NCBI GenBank assembly: GCA_001630475.1
Contig: KV419395.1
Coordinates: 1,182,753-1,246,752, forward strand
DNA: 64,000 nt
Origin: Sistotremastrum niveocremeum HHB9708
Lineage: Eukaryota; Basidiomycota; Agaricomycetes; Sistotremastrales; Sistotremastraceae
Direction of reading: 5' to 3'
Part shown: positions 35,545 through 45,848 of the stretch, piece after piece
How the letters are laid out: each line of letters starts with the position of its first letter
Position numbering within the stretch: the stretch's first letter is position 1
Notes under the pieces: model-generated
Databases searched by the model: none
Told to the model about the DNA's origin: nothing
Seen by the model: the letters and a program-made list of their open reading frames with translations, nothing else
Program-made: the position numbers and the translations under genes

Positions 35545-36689
35545 ATGGTGTGTGTCAATTTTCTCTCCGGACCAACATAAAATCCTGATTTATCATATCT
35601 TTCTCAGCCTCAGGTAATCCTTATCTTCAAGCAAGTTTGGAGTTAGTCTCATAAGTTTCAGAACGAGTACATTGAGGAACACATCAAACGGCATGGGCGG
35701 CGGTTAGATTATTTTGAACGCAAGTAAGCACTTCACTCTTTATTCTCAAAACGATCATTGACAAGAACAGGCGCAAGCGTATCGCTCGCGAAAGTCACAA
35801 GTCCTCTGCAACAGCCCAGAAGCTCTTTGGACTGAAGGCTAAAATTCTTCATGCAAAGAGACATGCCGAGAAGATTCAGTTGAAGAAGACTCTCAAAGCT
35901 CACGATGAACGAGACGTGAAGCAGTCTGACCCTTCGTCATCGTCTAAGGAAGCTCTCCCTACATACCTCCTCGACCGAGACACTCAGAAAGATGCCAAGG
36001 CTCTTTCTTCAGCCATTAAACAGAAGCGGAAAGATAAAGCTGCAAAATATTCAGTTCCTCTACCCAAAGTCCGTGGAATCGCAGAAGAGGAGATGTTCAG
36101 AGTTATGAAGACGGGAAAAAGCAAAAGCAAAGCTTGGAAACGTATGGTTACCAAAGCAACCTTTGTGGGAGAAGGTTTCACTCGCAAGCCTGTCAAAATG
36201 GAGCGGTTCGTCAGGCCCATGGCACTTCGATATAAAAAAGCCAACGTCACACATCGTATGTCTCCCATTGGATCAGATCTATTCTCGTTCTTTGATTTTC
36301 TTTATTTTTAGCCGATCTTAAGGCAACTTTCCAACTTCAAATCATTGGCGTCAAAAAGAACCCCCAGAGCCCTATGTATACACAGTTGGGAGTTATGACC
36401 AAGGGAACAATTATTGAAGTTAACGTTTCTGAGCTGGGAATGGTCACCGCAGGCGGTAAAGTGAGTCTCGCTCGAGCAATGTATCTTAGCACAATGTCTC
36501 ATTTGCTCGCTTCAGGTCGTATTTGGCAAATATGCACAGGTTACAAATAATCCGGTACGTCTCGTCCTCTTCTTAGTGATGTCTCAGCTTAACTCCTGTC
36601 AGGAAAACGATGGGTGCATTAATGCCGTCCTCCGTCAGTATTTTCTGATCCTGCGTCTAAAATTACTCATTTACCTTTTAGTTGTCTAA
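35545..36689 (+). CDS. NSA2: Ribosome biogenesis protein NSA2
   Basis: A component of pre-60S particles needed for 27S rRNA processing, in the nucleolus and nucleus. The first exon is the ATG alone (35545-35547). Intron 35548-35607 leads to a 6-nt exon (35608-35613, CCTCAG, Pro-Gln). Intron 35614-35661 is followed by [20 protein letters not shown]. The result [10 protein letters not shown] is the conserved NSA2 start. The chain continues through [55 protein letters not shown] and [22 protein letters not shown]. The last coding exon is 8 nt (36682-36689). Very basic, about 260 residues, full length. Start codon only 53 bp from that of YIP1, head to head. Confidence 0.96.
35608..35613 (+). other. 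NSA2: 6-nt microexon of NSA2
   Basis: CCTCAG lies between two introns with good ends (TTTCTCAG before, GTAATC after) and supplies the conserved Pro-Gln at NSA2 residues 2-3. All junctions are in phase 0, so skipping it would keep the frame and give MNEYIEEH. Confidence 0.75.
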
Positions 36690-36859
36690 TTTCTTCCACG
36701 CGTTAATGATCTTCTCTTAACCGCTTAACTTATAATATCCAATTTTTGTACTGTATATACACATACTCCCGAACACACTTCACTGGCTTCATCGAAGCTT
36801 CATGTGGTCATAGCCCGAGAACGCGACTAGTCACACCGTGACCTTACTCACAAGACACC

Positions 36860-37819
36860 ATGCACCTTCCACCGTCGCACGAAGAGGATCAGTATCTCGC
36901 GTTGATCAGAGAGGTCTTAAAGACGGGTGCCGTTCGACCAGACAGAACTGGCACTGGCACCCTTTCGACATTTGCACCTCCGCACTTTCGGTTCAACTTG
37001 TCAGCGGGCACATTGCCTTTACTGACCACAAAACGCGTCTTCACGCGTGGCGTTATCGAAGAGTTGCTTTGGTTCATCAAAGGGTGCACGGACGCGACCC
37101 AACTCTCATCCAAAGGCGTGAAAATCTGGGACGGAAACGGCTCTCGAGCCTTCCTAGATTCACGAGGCCTCCAACACCGAAGAGAAGGAGATCTAGGCCC
37201 AGTCTATGGCTATCAATGGAGGCACTTTGGTGCACCCTACGAGACTTGTGATTCCGATTATACAGGAAAAGGAGTGGATCAGCTAAGCGATTGTATTCGC
37301 AAGATCAAGGAGAACCCGACAGATCGACGCATCATCATGAGTGCTTGGAATCCAGCAGGTAGCTTGACTTCTCTATTCGTATATCCATCCCCTCACTGGA
37401 AACTAGACCTTCCGCTCATGGCACTTCCTCCATGTCATATGTTCTGTCAATTCTACGTTCACCTCCCTGATCCTGCTATCCCCAACTCCAAACCTGGGTT
37501 GTCTTGCCTCATGTATCAAAGATCAGCGGACCTAGGTTTGGGAATCCCCTTCAACATTGCATCGTACGCACTCCTCACGCACATGGTCGCGCATGTGACG
37601 GGCACTGAGCCAAGAGAGCTCATAATGCAGCTTGGAGACGCTCATGTGTATCGTGATCATGTCGAGGCATTACAAGTTCAAGTGCAAAGAGAGCCAAAGC
37701 CGTTTCCAAAGCTATCATGGAAACGCGAAATCGAGAACATTGATGATATAACAAAGGACGACTTCGAGATCGTTGGCTACGAGTCACACCCTCCGATTGC
37801 GATGAAAATGAGTGTGTAA
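36860..37819 (+). CDS. TMP1: Thymidylate synthase
   Basis: Makes dTMP from dUMP with methylene-tetrahydrofolate. Starts [20 protein letters not shown]. Motifs: [13 protein letters not shown] (phosphate-binding Arg), [59 protein letters not shown] (catalytic Cys), [31 protein letters not shown], and MKMSV at the end. Monofunctional, as in fungi. A 48 bp intron (37359-37406) between AWNPA and DLPLM is a multiple of three with no stop. An unspliced reading therefore stays open with 16 extra residues next to the active-site Cys; the spliced form matches the family. It lies 170 bp after NSA2. Confidence 0.97.
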   Translation: MHLPPSHEEDQYLALIREVLKTGAVRPDRTGTGTLSTFAPPHFRFNLSAGTLPLLTTKRVFTRGVIEELLWFIKGCTDATQLSSKGVKIWDGNGSRAFLDSRGLQHRREGDLGPVYGYQWRHFGAPYETCDSDYTGKGVDQLSDCIRKIKENPTDRRIIMSAWNPAGSLTSLFVYPSPHWKLDLPLMALPPCHMFCQFYVHLPDPAIPNSKPGLSCLMYQRSADLGLGIPFNIASYALLTHMVAHVTGTEPRELIMQLGDAHVYRDHVEALQVQVQREPKPFPKLSWKREIENIDDITKDDFEIVGYESHPPIAMKMSV

Positions 37820-38020
37820 TGATTCCAACTTCGTAACGTGTTTGTGGCATCAGTGTATGTATGTACTTCCTAAGCTGTAGGATCGGATTGAAAGTGGGCA
37901 GATAATTAGAGTTCTACAAGTGTTAGCATTCTACATTATGGAAATTGCGTGACTAAGCTAAGCATGAAAGCGATGGAGAGCGATATACAGCTATAATACA
38001 GATAACTCAGTTTTTTACAA

Positions 38021-41000
38021 TCAAGACCGAGGTTTCCAAGGAGGGACGACAAAATGGTTATTTGACGGGGTAAAGGGATAGAACGCATTTCGCGTTGAAG
38101 TGGGTAACCCATTGAATCGATGTGGACTCAATGGCCCCCGAGGTGTTTGCGAGTACTTGAAATTTGAAGTCTCTTCTCGGACCTCATAAGTTGGGTACAT
38201 CGGAACGAAGTTAGGATCGGCGAGTTGCTGCCATTGTGTGGCAGTACCACCAGCGTACCCCTCTTGCTCCCAGAATCCGACATCATGAGCAGGGGGGATA
38301 TGTGAATGTGGAGGCAGACATTGCTGGTTACCGAAAGGAACATTGGCATGCTGCGGTTGTAGCACTGGGTTTTTGGGTTTTGGTGGAGGGAGGACGCGAT
38401 TGTCTGAGAATCCGGATCCAGTCGAATTGAACCAATGCCAGCCAGGAGTCTCTTGAGGAGGCTGCATGGCACGCTCGTGCGGGTGATCGGTGAAGCCCGA
38501 TGGAAGTAAGGTATCGGCGGGATATTCAACTTTCGGGATCACCTGTTGTTCCTGACCAGCTTCGACCCCAGAAGGAACAGACATCCGACCGCTAGAGTCC
38601 TCAGGTTCGGGAAGGGAGTCCCTGAGAGACTTTCTACGAAAGGGGTCAAGACGAGCTTGCATCGGTAGTGATATGCACTTACAACAATGGACCTGCTGGG
38701 TACCATCTATTCTGCATCACCTCCAACGCACGAAGACATTTCTGGATATCTGACATCCACTCCGAAGTGTCCGCATGCCTATCCTCCTTCTTTGCTTGCC
38801 AAACTTTCATGACAAGGATTGCGCCACAAAGATGGGCTGCAGCAAGGAGATTGGGCACGTTCGATGCACCCCTTCCCCACTGGGTTTCAAGTACACGCAC
38901 TCCCGCTCGTGCAGCACTCGTACAGATGGCAAGGGCAGGGAAAGGGTATGTCGAGGACAGTTCCTTTTTATCAAGATGTGATGAGGCAGTCAAAGGAGGA
39001 ATAAAAGGTCGATAAATTAAAAGCAACTCCAGGTAGTATGTTGTGTATAAAGTGGCAGATTGATTCGAGAAAGTTGGGTCTGTGAGGTCCGGACCCCATC
39101 GTACTACATAGGCGTCAGAATGGTGCACGCTCAAGAGTAAATCGAGTTCCTACCGTGTGGCGGAATGGAAGCTGTCCACTCCTCCATAGCGGTGTTCAAT
39201 TGTTCAACAACTGACTCCCTCCAATTAGGCCCGACGAGGCCGAGCAAGACTTTACTTTTGTCAATGCAATACTGGAGACACATCAGATAAAGGAGGAAAA
39301 GGTATGGCGGAGGACTGACAATAGTCCGAATGGTAAATTCCATGAGATTTGTTAATTTAATGAATGTGTTAAAACCCGAGATCACAGAGGGTTTGCCTGC
39401 CGGTTGCTTGAAAGCCAGATTATGATCGCTACGTTCCCAATATTCATCGTCCACTTCAAGAGGTAAGTCCAAGTCATGACTACGATATGCTGTTAGATCC
39501 ATGCACTTTGGCGGAGTTGATGGCTTACTCTTCGTCTCTAGCGCAACACGGTCTTCCCAACGTGGCGCTGCCTATTCGATCTTGAACAATCAATATCCTG
39601 GAACATTGTTGAGCAAGCACAAAGAGCGAAAAACACGTGCGTCTCACCAAAATGCTCTCTTCCACAGCTCATCTTCGGCATTTGGATAGGACTTGTACAT
39701 TCTCTTCCTGTGGGCGCCGACGTCTTGGGCGAGTCTTAATCCAACTCCAGTGAGATTCCAGGAGACTGGCATAAGGATGCTTCCACGAAAGAACATCGAA
39801 AGGAGACAAATGTTCTGGAGATCAAAGAGTGACGGGGGTGCCAGGAAAGAATGTTTGACTTTAAAATTCTCCAGAATAAATTTCCATCCACTGGATAACT
39901 CTGGGGCACCTTCGATGCGTACGCGAGGGTCGTCGGACCATCTGGATGCTGTAGCAAGGAGTGAAAAGAGCACAGCTGCGAAATGACGATCGCGATAGTG
40001 CAATCCCTCCTGAAACTGCCGCACGAAAGTAGGTCGATGCAAAAGGGGAAAGATGGTGTTGACTTGAGTGAAATAGACCTCAATCAGGGATTCTGCGAGA
40101 TCCTGTGGAGGAAAGTTGAAGTCGCTGAATGTCTCTAAATCTTGCCAACTCTTCCATTCGTTCTGTGCCACGGGTTGGGTTTGAATGTGCCAAAATACAA
40201 CAAAGGCTTACTTCAGGGATATCGTTTTCACGGAATATTTGAGATATAGCAGGACGGAAAGGTAGAGGGTAAGAGTCTGCATACTCCTTCTTCACAGCGA
40301 TTGTGGCCCGCACAAGGCCATCTTGACTCGATTTACCATGGTAACGGGAATCATGACTCTGGGACAGGACGCGTGGGATGGGGAGACTCGAGACATCGTT
40401 GTAAGGGAAGTTTGGTGCATGATCGCTGGTTTGGTCATCCGAATCGGAATCTGAGGAAGGGGACGGGGGAGATCTTCGGGAGCCAAGGTTGGGTCTTAAC
40501 GTGGGCATGTTAACTTCGGGTGAGCCACTGGATCTTGACTGGGAATGGGAAGAGCGAGATGACGCCTGTGGTTCTCTGTCCGCATCTGTCTTCCAGGAAT
40601 CTCGTTCTATTCGGGGACCCAGTTCGGCGACCAAGTCAAAGTCTGGCCGGAGCTGCGGATTCGATCAGCTAAAAGGAACGGAGCAGTATGCGGGATGATC
40701 TGGGCGCACCCGCTGAATAAGACGCTCCGTCCGCTCAACCCTGTCCTCGAGATCCTGGACATAGCTGCCAAATGAAATAAGCATGACGCGAGAAGGGCGA
40801 TCAGCTGGCCTACCGTTTCGGAGGCCCTCGAGGCTTCGACGCTTCCCTGTACGTGGAATTAGGCTTTCAGATGGATCAACGTGGCCGGAATAGGGTGAAC
40901 TAACAGATAAGTGCACTCGACGTTTGCAGCGACGCAGTTTGCGCATTTGAGGGTGGACTGGGAGCTTTTGGTGCACTTTGTCTTCCGCTTCCGACAAAAG

Positions 41001-41113
41001 TCACAGGCTCTGTCTGGCTTTGTGCGCTGGTCTTTGTGGGCTGATTTGTGGCTGCGGACTGGGGGTGGGAGTGCAGACGACGACGGGGACGGGGAGAGGG
41101 AGATGGTCTGCAT
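38021..41113 (-). CDS. Zn2Cys6 fungal transcription factor (second)
   Basis: Starts MQTISLSPSPSSSALPPPV. The zinc cluster is close to the N-terminus: RACDFCRKRKTKCTKSSQST, then LKCANCVAANVECTY. A coiled-coil dimer helix follows (GSYVQDLEDRVERTERLIQR), then a Ser-rich acidic linker (SDSDSDDQTSDHAP). The fungal_trans domain carries YFTQVNTIFPLLHRPTFVRQ, FAAVLFSLLATASRWSDDPR and GVGLRLAQDVGAHRKRM. The C-terminal third is Pro/Gln/His-rich and ends HFVVPPWKPRS. The arrangement (cluster, coil, long linker, MHR) matches the Gal4/XlnR-like class; targets unknown. Divergent from SDHAF4 with 123 bp between starts, and convergent with thymidylate synthase. Confidence 0.88.
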
Positions 41114-41236
41114 TCTCGCAGTTGTGAGAAAGAAGAGATGAATTCGAGTCCTTAAGTGTCTCGGCAGCCATGTCGGATCCCGGAGTCGCCCTATCAGGAG
41201 AGCGCTCGTCTCACGGTCCCACTCTGCCACTCTCCC

Positions 41237-41560
41237 ATGTTTCGCACTCTCGCACGCACTTCAGCCAGTCACTCCCTCCGTCGTCTCCATCTGCGACCAG
41301 CTCCCCCGCCCCTGCCTGAGGAAGACCAGCGCACCTTCGAGCAGAGCATCAAGGACGCCGCCACCCCAGCAGCTCAGCCGTCCAAATCGTCCGCAGCACC
41401 CACCGTGAGCCCCGGGGACATTCATCCGGATGCTCGTCGCACCCCTCCGCCCGAATTCGTGGGTGACACAAATCCCGTGACAGGCGAACAGGGCGGTCCC
41501 AAACATGAGCCTTTGCGACATGGCGACTGGAGTTACTCGGGCAGGATCACAGATTTTTAA
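41237..41560 (+). CDS. SDHAF4: Succinate dehydrogenase assembly factor 4 (SDH8)
   Basis: Intronless, 107 residues. Starts MFRTLARTSASHSLRRLHLR, a mitochondrial targeting peptide rich in Arg/Ser/Leu. The C-terminal signature is EFVGDTNPVTGEQGGPKHEP then LRHGDWSYSGRITDF, the hallmark of the SDHAF4/Sdh8 family. In the matrix it binds flavinylated Sdh1, limits oxidant release and promotes assembly with Sdh2. The longer in-frame start at 41156 would bury the targeting peptide, so the internal Met is preferred. Stop codons of this gene and the HHE gene are only 65 bp apart. Confidence 0.92.
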   Translation: MFRTLARTSASHSLRRLHLRPAPPPLPEEDQRTFEQSIKDAATPAAQPSKSSAAPTVSPGDIHPDARRTPPPEFVGDTNPVTGEQGGPKHEPLRHGDWSYSGRITDF

Positions 41561-41625
41561 GGAAACACCCCATGAGTCACAATACATTGTATGGCTTGTA
41601 CTAGTGCAATCCATACACATGCTGA

Positions 41626-42472
41626 TCAAATCACTATTAGATCAACCTCATCAATCGTCCAGTATTTCTTCAGGTTTTCACCAGAGAGATCCGCACTGTA
41701 CGATAGAGATTAGATGCAGGTTTCGCCGAGCTGTTATACAAACCTACACTTCTTCATCAAGGTGTGCGAACAAGACATCCCTAAAAGACTCCAAACACGA
41801 ACGAAACTCGGTTGGCGAGTATTTCGTGTTATCTTCACTATATTTGGCTATGAGGAGAGACAGTCGGTCCAGTCCGTCGTGGATTGAATGGTGAGAATTT
41901 CTGTGTTTCTCATTGTCCCTGAAACTCGGCATTCTCTTGGCGAGGACTGGGAATATATATCTCTATGTCACAGCTCAATGCCTCCGCTACAAAATGTATC
42001 TTGACGCAACGCACCTCTTCGATGTTGTGATGGATTTCCAGATCTACGAGATCAAACGTCAGGATAATCGATCGATCTTCAGGGAAGAGTGACCTGACGT
42101 CTCCGAAAAGAAGTTGCCGTTCTGAGAAACTCTGCTAGCGATAAACGGTACTTGTTCGAGAAGGACCCGTCCGCCATCTGTGATAAGGATGCCACGCTCA
42201 ATGAAAATATGAATGGTGAACTGAAGAACACTCGCCGAAAATATTGTATCATCTGGCCAACAAGCTTCAGCAGGCTATGCAAGTTGGAGAGTAGTAGTTG
42301 GCTGACACTCGTGCCTAAATCCCTGATGAAAACTGTCCATGGTGATGGCGAGCTGAAAAGTTGCCGAACGTCATTTAGATCACCGGACCGCCGATGCCAT
42401 GTGACGCAGACTTACGCGATTCCATCGTCTGTCCTCGGTCGATTGCTGGAAATGAGAATGAAACTGGTTCAT
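41626..42472 (-). CDS. Hemerythrin-like HHE-domain protein
   Basis: Assembled from several short exons: RRWNRLAITMDSFHQGFRHE, then ADGSFSNKYRLSLAEFLRTA, RRHLEIHHNIEERYIFPVLA (then KRM), HRNSHHSIHDGLDRLSLLIA, FRDVLFAHLDEEVADLSGEN, and LKKYWTIDEVDLIVI with TGA at 41626-41628. The histidines and acidic residues of H..HH.IEE, HH.IHDGL and HLDEEV are the di-iron ligands of hemerythrin-like domains. Fungal members of this family are small soluble proteins of unclear role, perhaps iron or oxygen sensing. The start (42472) is a guess: the first Met giving MNQFHSHFQQSTEDRRWNR. The frame is open further upstream. Confidence 0.82.
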
Positions 42473-43053
42473 CTGGAACGAGAGAGGGAACACGGGTCGA
42501 ATTGAGAACCTGAATGCTGCAAAAATTTGCGGGAGCAACATGTCTTCATATCTGTTTTTGCAAGCGGTGAGCGGAGCTGGAAAAGATTTCGAAAGGGCAG
42601 TTATCTCCCAGGACCGAGATAAGTGGAATATGGTATATCCTGAATGGTGGAGACGCAATTGTGTCCTGTTGAGCTCGAGGTTAAACTGGGCCGTCGCCGC
42701 CGCCGACGACGGTTGCCAACGGAAGGGGATTTGGTCTCGAGATAAGACACGATTTGAATTTCTCACCGCCGGTTTCCAATTGGATTTCTAATCAGGAGCC
42801 GATCCTTTGTTTCTGTTTTATAGCAATCAATTTAGCGGCCGACATTCGAACTCCGCCATCAACCACTCCTCGCTCAGGCTCGCTCCCTTCTTCTCGTCCC
42901 TCTCCGACGCCTGCACCTCTTTTCCTTCCTTTTTCTCGACGTCTCCTGCTTTTCCAGTGCTCTCTGGTTACGGAAAACTACTTCCTGCCTCCTCACACCC
43001 CTTCCTTTCCTTTGTATTTTTTTTGGAACATCTAGTCTCTTTTATCCCACGAT
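42473..43053. promoter_or_regulatory. Divergent promoter, pyrimidine-rich upstream of G-alpha
   Basis: The part next to the G-alpha start, about 42870-43045, is strongly C+T rich on the plus strand (runs such as CCTTCCTTTTTCTC), a feature often seen just upstream of well-expressed fungal genes. It may also hold the 5' exon of the HHE gene. Confidence 0.4.
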
Positions 43054-44489
43054 ATGGGTTGTGCTCAGTCATCCTCCTTTGACGAAGAGGCCAAGGCCCG
43101 TACGTATCTCGCCAGCGTTTTTCTTAATATCTCGCCAACCCTATTCTCAACCAGGCAATGACGAAATTGAGAACCAGCTCAAGCGGGACCGTATGCAGGC
43201 GAAGAACGAGATCAAAATGTTGTTGCTTGGCGCCGGTGAATCTGGAAAGGTATATCCAACGTCATGATATGAGCGCACATCTGCTATAACCGAAAAACAG
43301 TCTACCGTCCTCAAGCAAATGAAGCTCATTCACCATGGCGGATACAGCGAGCCTGAGAGAGAGTCGTATAAGGAGATCATTTTCTCAAACACTATCCAGT
43401 CTATGCGGTACGCTACCATCCTCAATTTGATCCCGCTCTTCCTGAACCTCGTTTAGAGCCATTCTTGAAGCTATGCCCAATCTGGACCTGTACTTGGACC
43501 CTCAGAACGACCCTCGTCGCAGCACCGTTCTCTCTTTGCCCAATCAAATCGACGATTCTATCATGCCGAGAGACGTAGCGGATTCTATCAGGGGTCTTTG
43601 GAACGACCCCGCCGTCAAGGAGGCTGTCCGCCGCGCTCGTGAATTCCAGTTGAATGACAGTGCTGTCTAGTCAGTCCCGCGCGTGCTTTTCATATTCGGT
43701 TGGCTCACCAATGTATGCACAGTTACTTCAACGCGATCGATCGAATGGCTTCTCCTAGCTACATGCCCACCGATCAGGACATCCTCCGCTCACGTGTCAA
43801 AACCACTGGTATCACCGAAACAATGTTCCGTGTTGGCGAATTGACATACAAGCTATTCGACGTGGGCGGTCAGCGATCGGAACGTAAAAAGTGGATCCAC
43901 TGCTTCGAAAACGTGACTGCCCTTGTCTTCTTGGTCAGTTTGAGCGAGTACGATCAAATGTTGTACGAAGATGAGAGCGTCGTAAGTTGCCGTGTTCTCA
44001 CACTCATGTTACACCCCCGTTGACTTGTCCGTTCAAGAACCGCATGCAAGAAGCTTTGACTTTGTTCGACTCTATCTGCAATTCTCGCTGGTTCGTCAAG
44101 ACATCAATTGTGAGCAGTTTTCTCGTGGTTCAGGTAGCATCTCACCAAACATTTGTCCTAGATCTTGTTCTTGAACAAGATTGATCTGTTCGCTGAAAAA
44201 TTGCCCAACTCACCTATGGGTGACTACTTCCCGGATTACACTGGTGGCAACGACTACGATGCTGCTTGCGAATATCTCCTCCATCGCTTCGTTTCCCTCA
44301 ACCAATCGGCCCAAAGCAAGCAAATATATGCCCATTACACCTGTGCGACCGATACCCAACAGATCAAATGTACGTCGTGAGACTGAGAACATTATGACTG
44401 GGAGCGCTGACATTATTTTCTCAGTCGTCCTGTCTGCAATTCAAGATATTCTCCTGCAGCTCCATCTCCGTGAATGTGGATTGCTGTAG
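43054..44489 (+). CDS. Heterotrimeric G protein alpha subunit
   Basis: Starts [15 protein letters not shown], with Gly2 and Cys3 for myristoylation and palmitoylation, so membrane-bound. GTPase motifs: P-loop [20 protein letters not shown] (intron inside the loop), switch [10 protein letters not shown], switch [22 protein letters not shown], and TCATDT. The helical domain lies between ([34 protein letters not shown]). The C-terminus is ECGLL, with the Cys that pertussis toxin can modify, so it is Gi-like. About 350 residues, full length, with at least seven introns. In mushrooms such subunits serve pheromone, nutrient or cAMP signalling; which one cannot be told here. Confidence 0.95.
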
Positions 44490-44726
44490 GGTGACGCGTT
44501 CCTGGTCGTTCTGGAACGATATATGTCTATACTGATTGCTTTACTTCCCTCGTTTAATGTCGCATATCTGGTCTTTTTCTTCTCTAGGATATTCATACCC
44601 TTAGGCATTCGCAACACAGAATGTTCATTGTTAGTTACTAATTTTCCGGTGTTTTTAAGCGTGTTATTTTGGAATGCCACACCATGCCATTCATTCTATC
44701 TACGGAGGAGGTTTGAAAGGCTCGAA

Positions 44727-45521
44727 TCAACCCAGGTCACCGTTGCGCCATTCGGCGTGTAACCGGAGGAGCCAATCTTTGGAGCTGCACAAACGAGTAA
44801 ATTGTACCCGCTGCTCGGATGAGCTGATGGACCAGTCGTGAGGCATAGAGACATCGTCGTGGACGATTTTTACTGTTTTGAGGGAAGGGGATTCCAAAAT
44901 GAGACTAAGTTTCTCGCCAAGGCGTTCGTGGAGACGATGTGAATTGCAACGCCACTGGACATAGGTGAGTGCGGGAAAGGAAGCGATGCGGCGCAACTCG
45001 ACATAGGAAAGGATGGTATCGATGGAGTAGAAGCGTTGGAGGTTCTTGTATGCGGGGCTGCAATGGAGCATGCCATGGTCTGGACCCAGGACAAGTGATT
45101 TTAGATGAGGTGGAAATCGCTCCTCTATGCGCCCCCACGTCTTGATTGACAATGGGATCGACTTTGTGAGGGCGAGGCGCGAGAGGCGGCGACAGTTGTC
45201 GAGGATGAGACAAATGGAGGTCGGGAATATGTTGGCCACCCAATCTTCTTCGTCAAATCTGGAAGGAGAGAAGGCGGAGGAGTGGGAGAGAGAGCCGACC
45301 CAGAGGGAGTGGACGGAGAGTGCGAGGTGTGGGTTGGAGATGACGGTGCGGGCGAAGAGGAGGAGGGCGTCGGAGTTGGCGAGTGTGACGGTGTCGTAGA
45401 GGGGCGGGGCTAGCCACGAGTAGACCGCCCGACACAGCGGCAAGAGCTTGAGGAGTGTCTTGGGGTCGCCATCGACGGCGAGGAGGAGGACTAGAGAGGA
45501 AATCTGAGCGGGGGAACGCAC
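44727..45521 (-). CDS. F-box-like/LRR-type protein, intronless
   Basis: A single 264-residue exon. The N-terminus (SSLVLLLAVDGDPKTLLKLL, then PLCRAVYSWLAPPLYDTVTL) resembles a degenerate F-box as found in the very large Agaricomycete families. Leucine-rich irregular repeats follow (SICLILDNCRRLSRLALTKS, PPHLKSLVLGPDHGML, LTYVQWRCNSHRLHE, LESPSLKTVKIVHDD). If the F-box works it would link to Skp1 of an SCF ubiquitin ligase, with the repeats choosing the target; that is inference. Such genes expand and vanish quickly between species. Convergent with G-alpha and divergent from DPH2. Confidence 0.65.
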   Translation of the reverse strand: MRSPAQISSLVLLLAVDGDPKTLLKLLPLCRAVYSWLAPPLYDTVTLANSDALLLFARTVISNPHLALSVHSLWVGSLSHSSAFSPSRFDEEDWVANIFPTSICLILDNCRRLSRLALTKSIPLSIKTWGRIEERFPPHLKSLVLGPDHGMLHCSPAYKNLQRFYSIDTILSYVELRRIASFPALTYVQWRCNSHRLHERLGEKLSLILESPSLKTVKIVHDDVSMPHDWSISSSEQRVQFTRLCSSKDWLLRLHAEWRNGDLG

Positions 45522-45848
45522 GGGCGTCTATGAGCTAAATACCCTGGGAAAAGAAGTGAGTTTCCCGAAAAGGAAAGCGCAGGGCGACGAACTTGTCTTA
45601 TAAGCTCCGCAGGCAGCGAGTGGAACATGGCGAGGAGGAGCCCTCGACGCCGTGCTTATAAGAGCGCGAGTGTAGGCCTGCACGACTTTTTGGGAGCGTC
45701 GATTCATCGGGTAAATGGCATAACCTGTGCGACTGTGCGAGTATTCGATCCAAATCGAGCGAGCAGCCCGTGCGAACAAGACCAGTCCTTAAGGAAATCC
45801 GCTATCTCCGTCCGTTCCGACAATCTTTCGACAATCACAACAACAACG

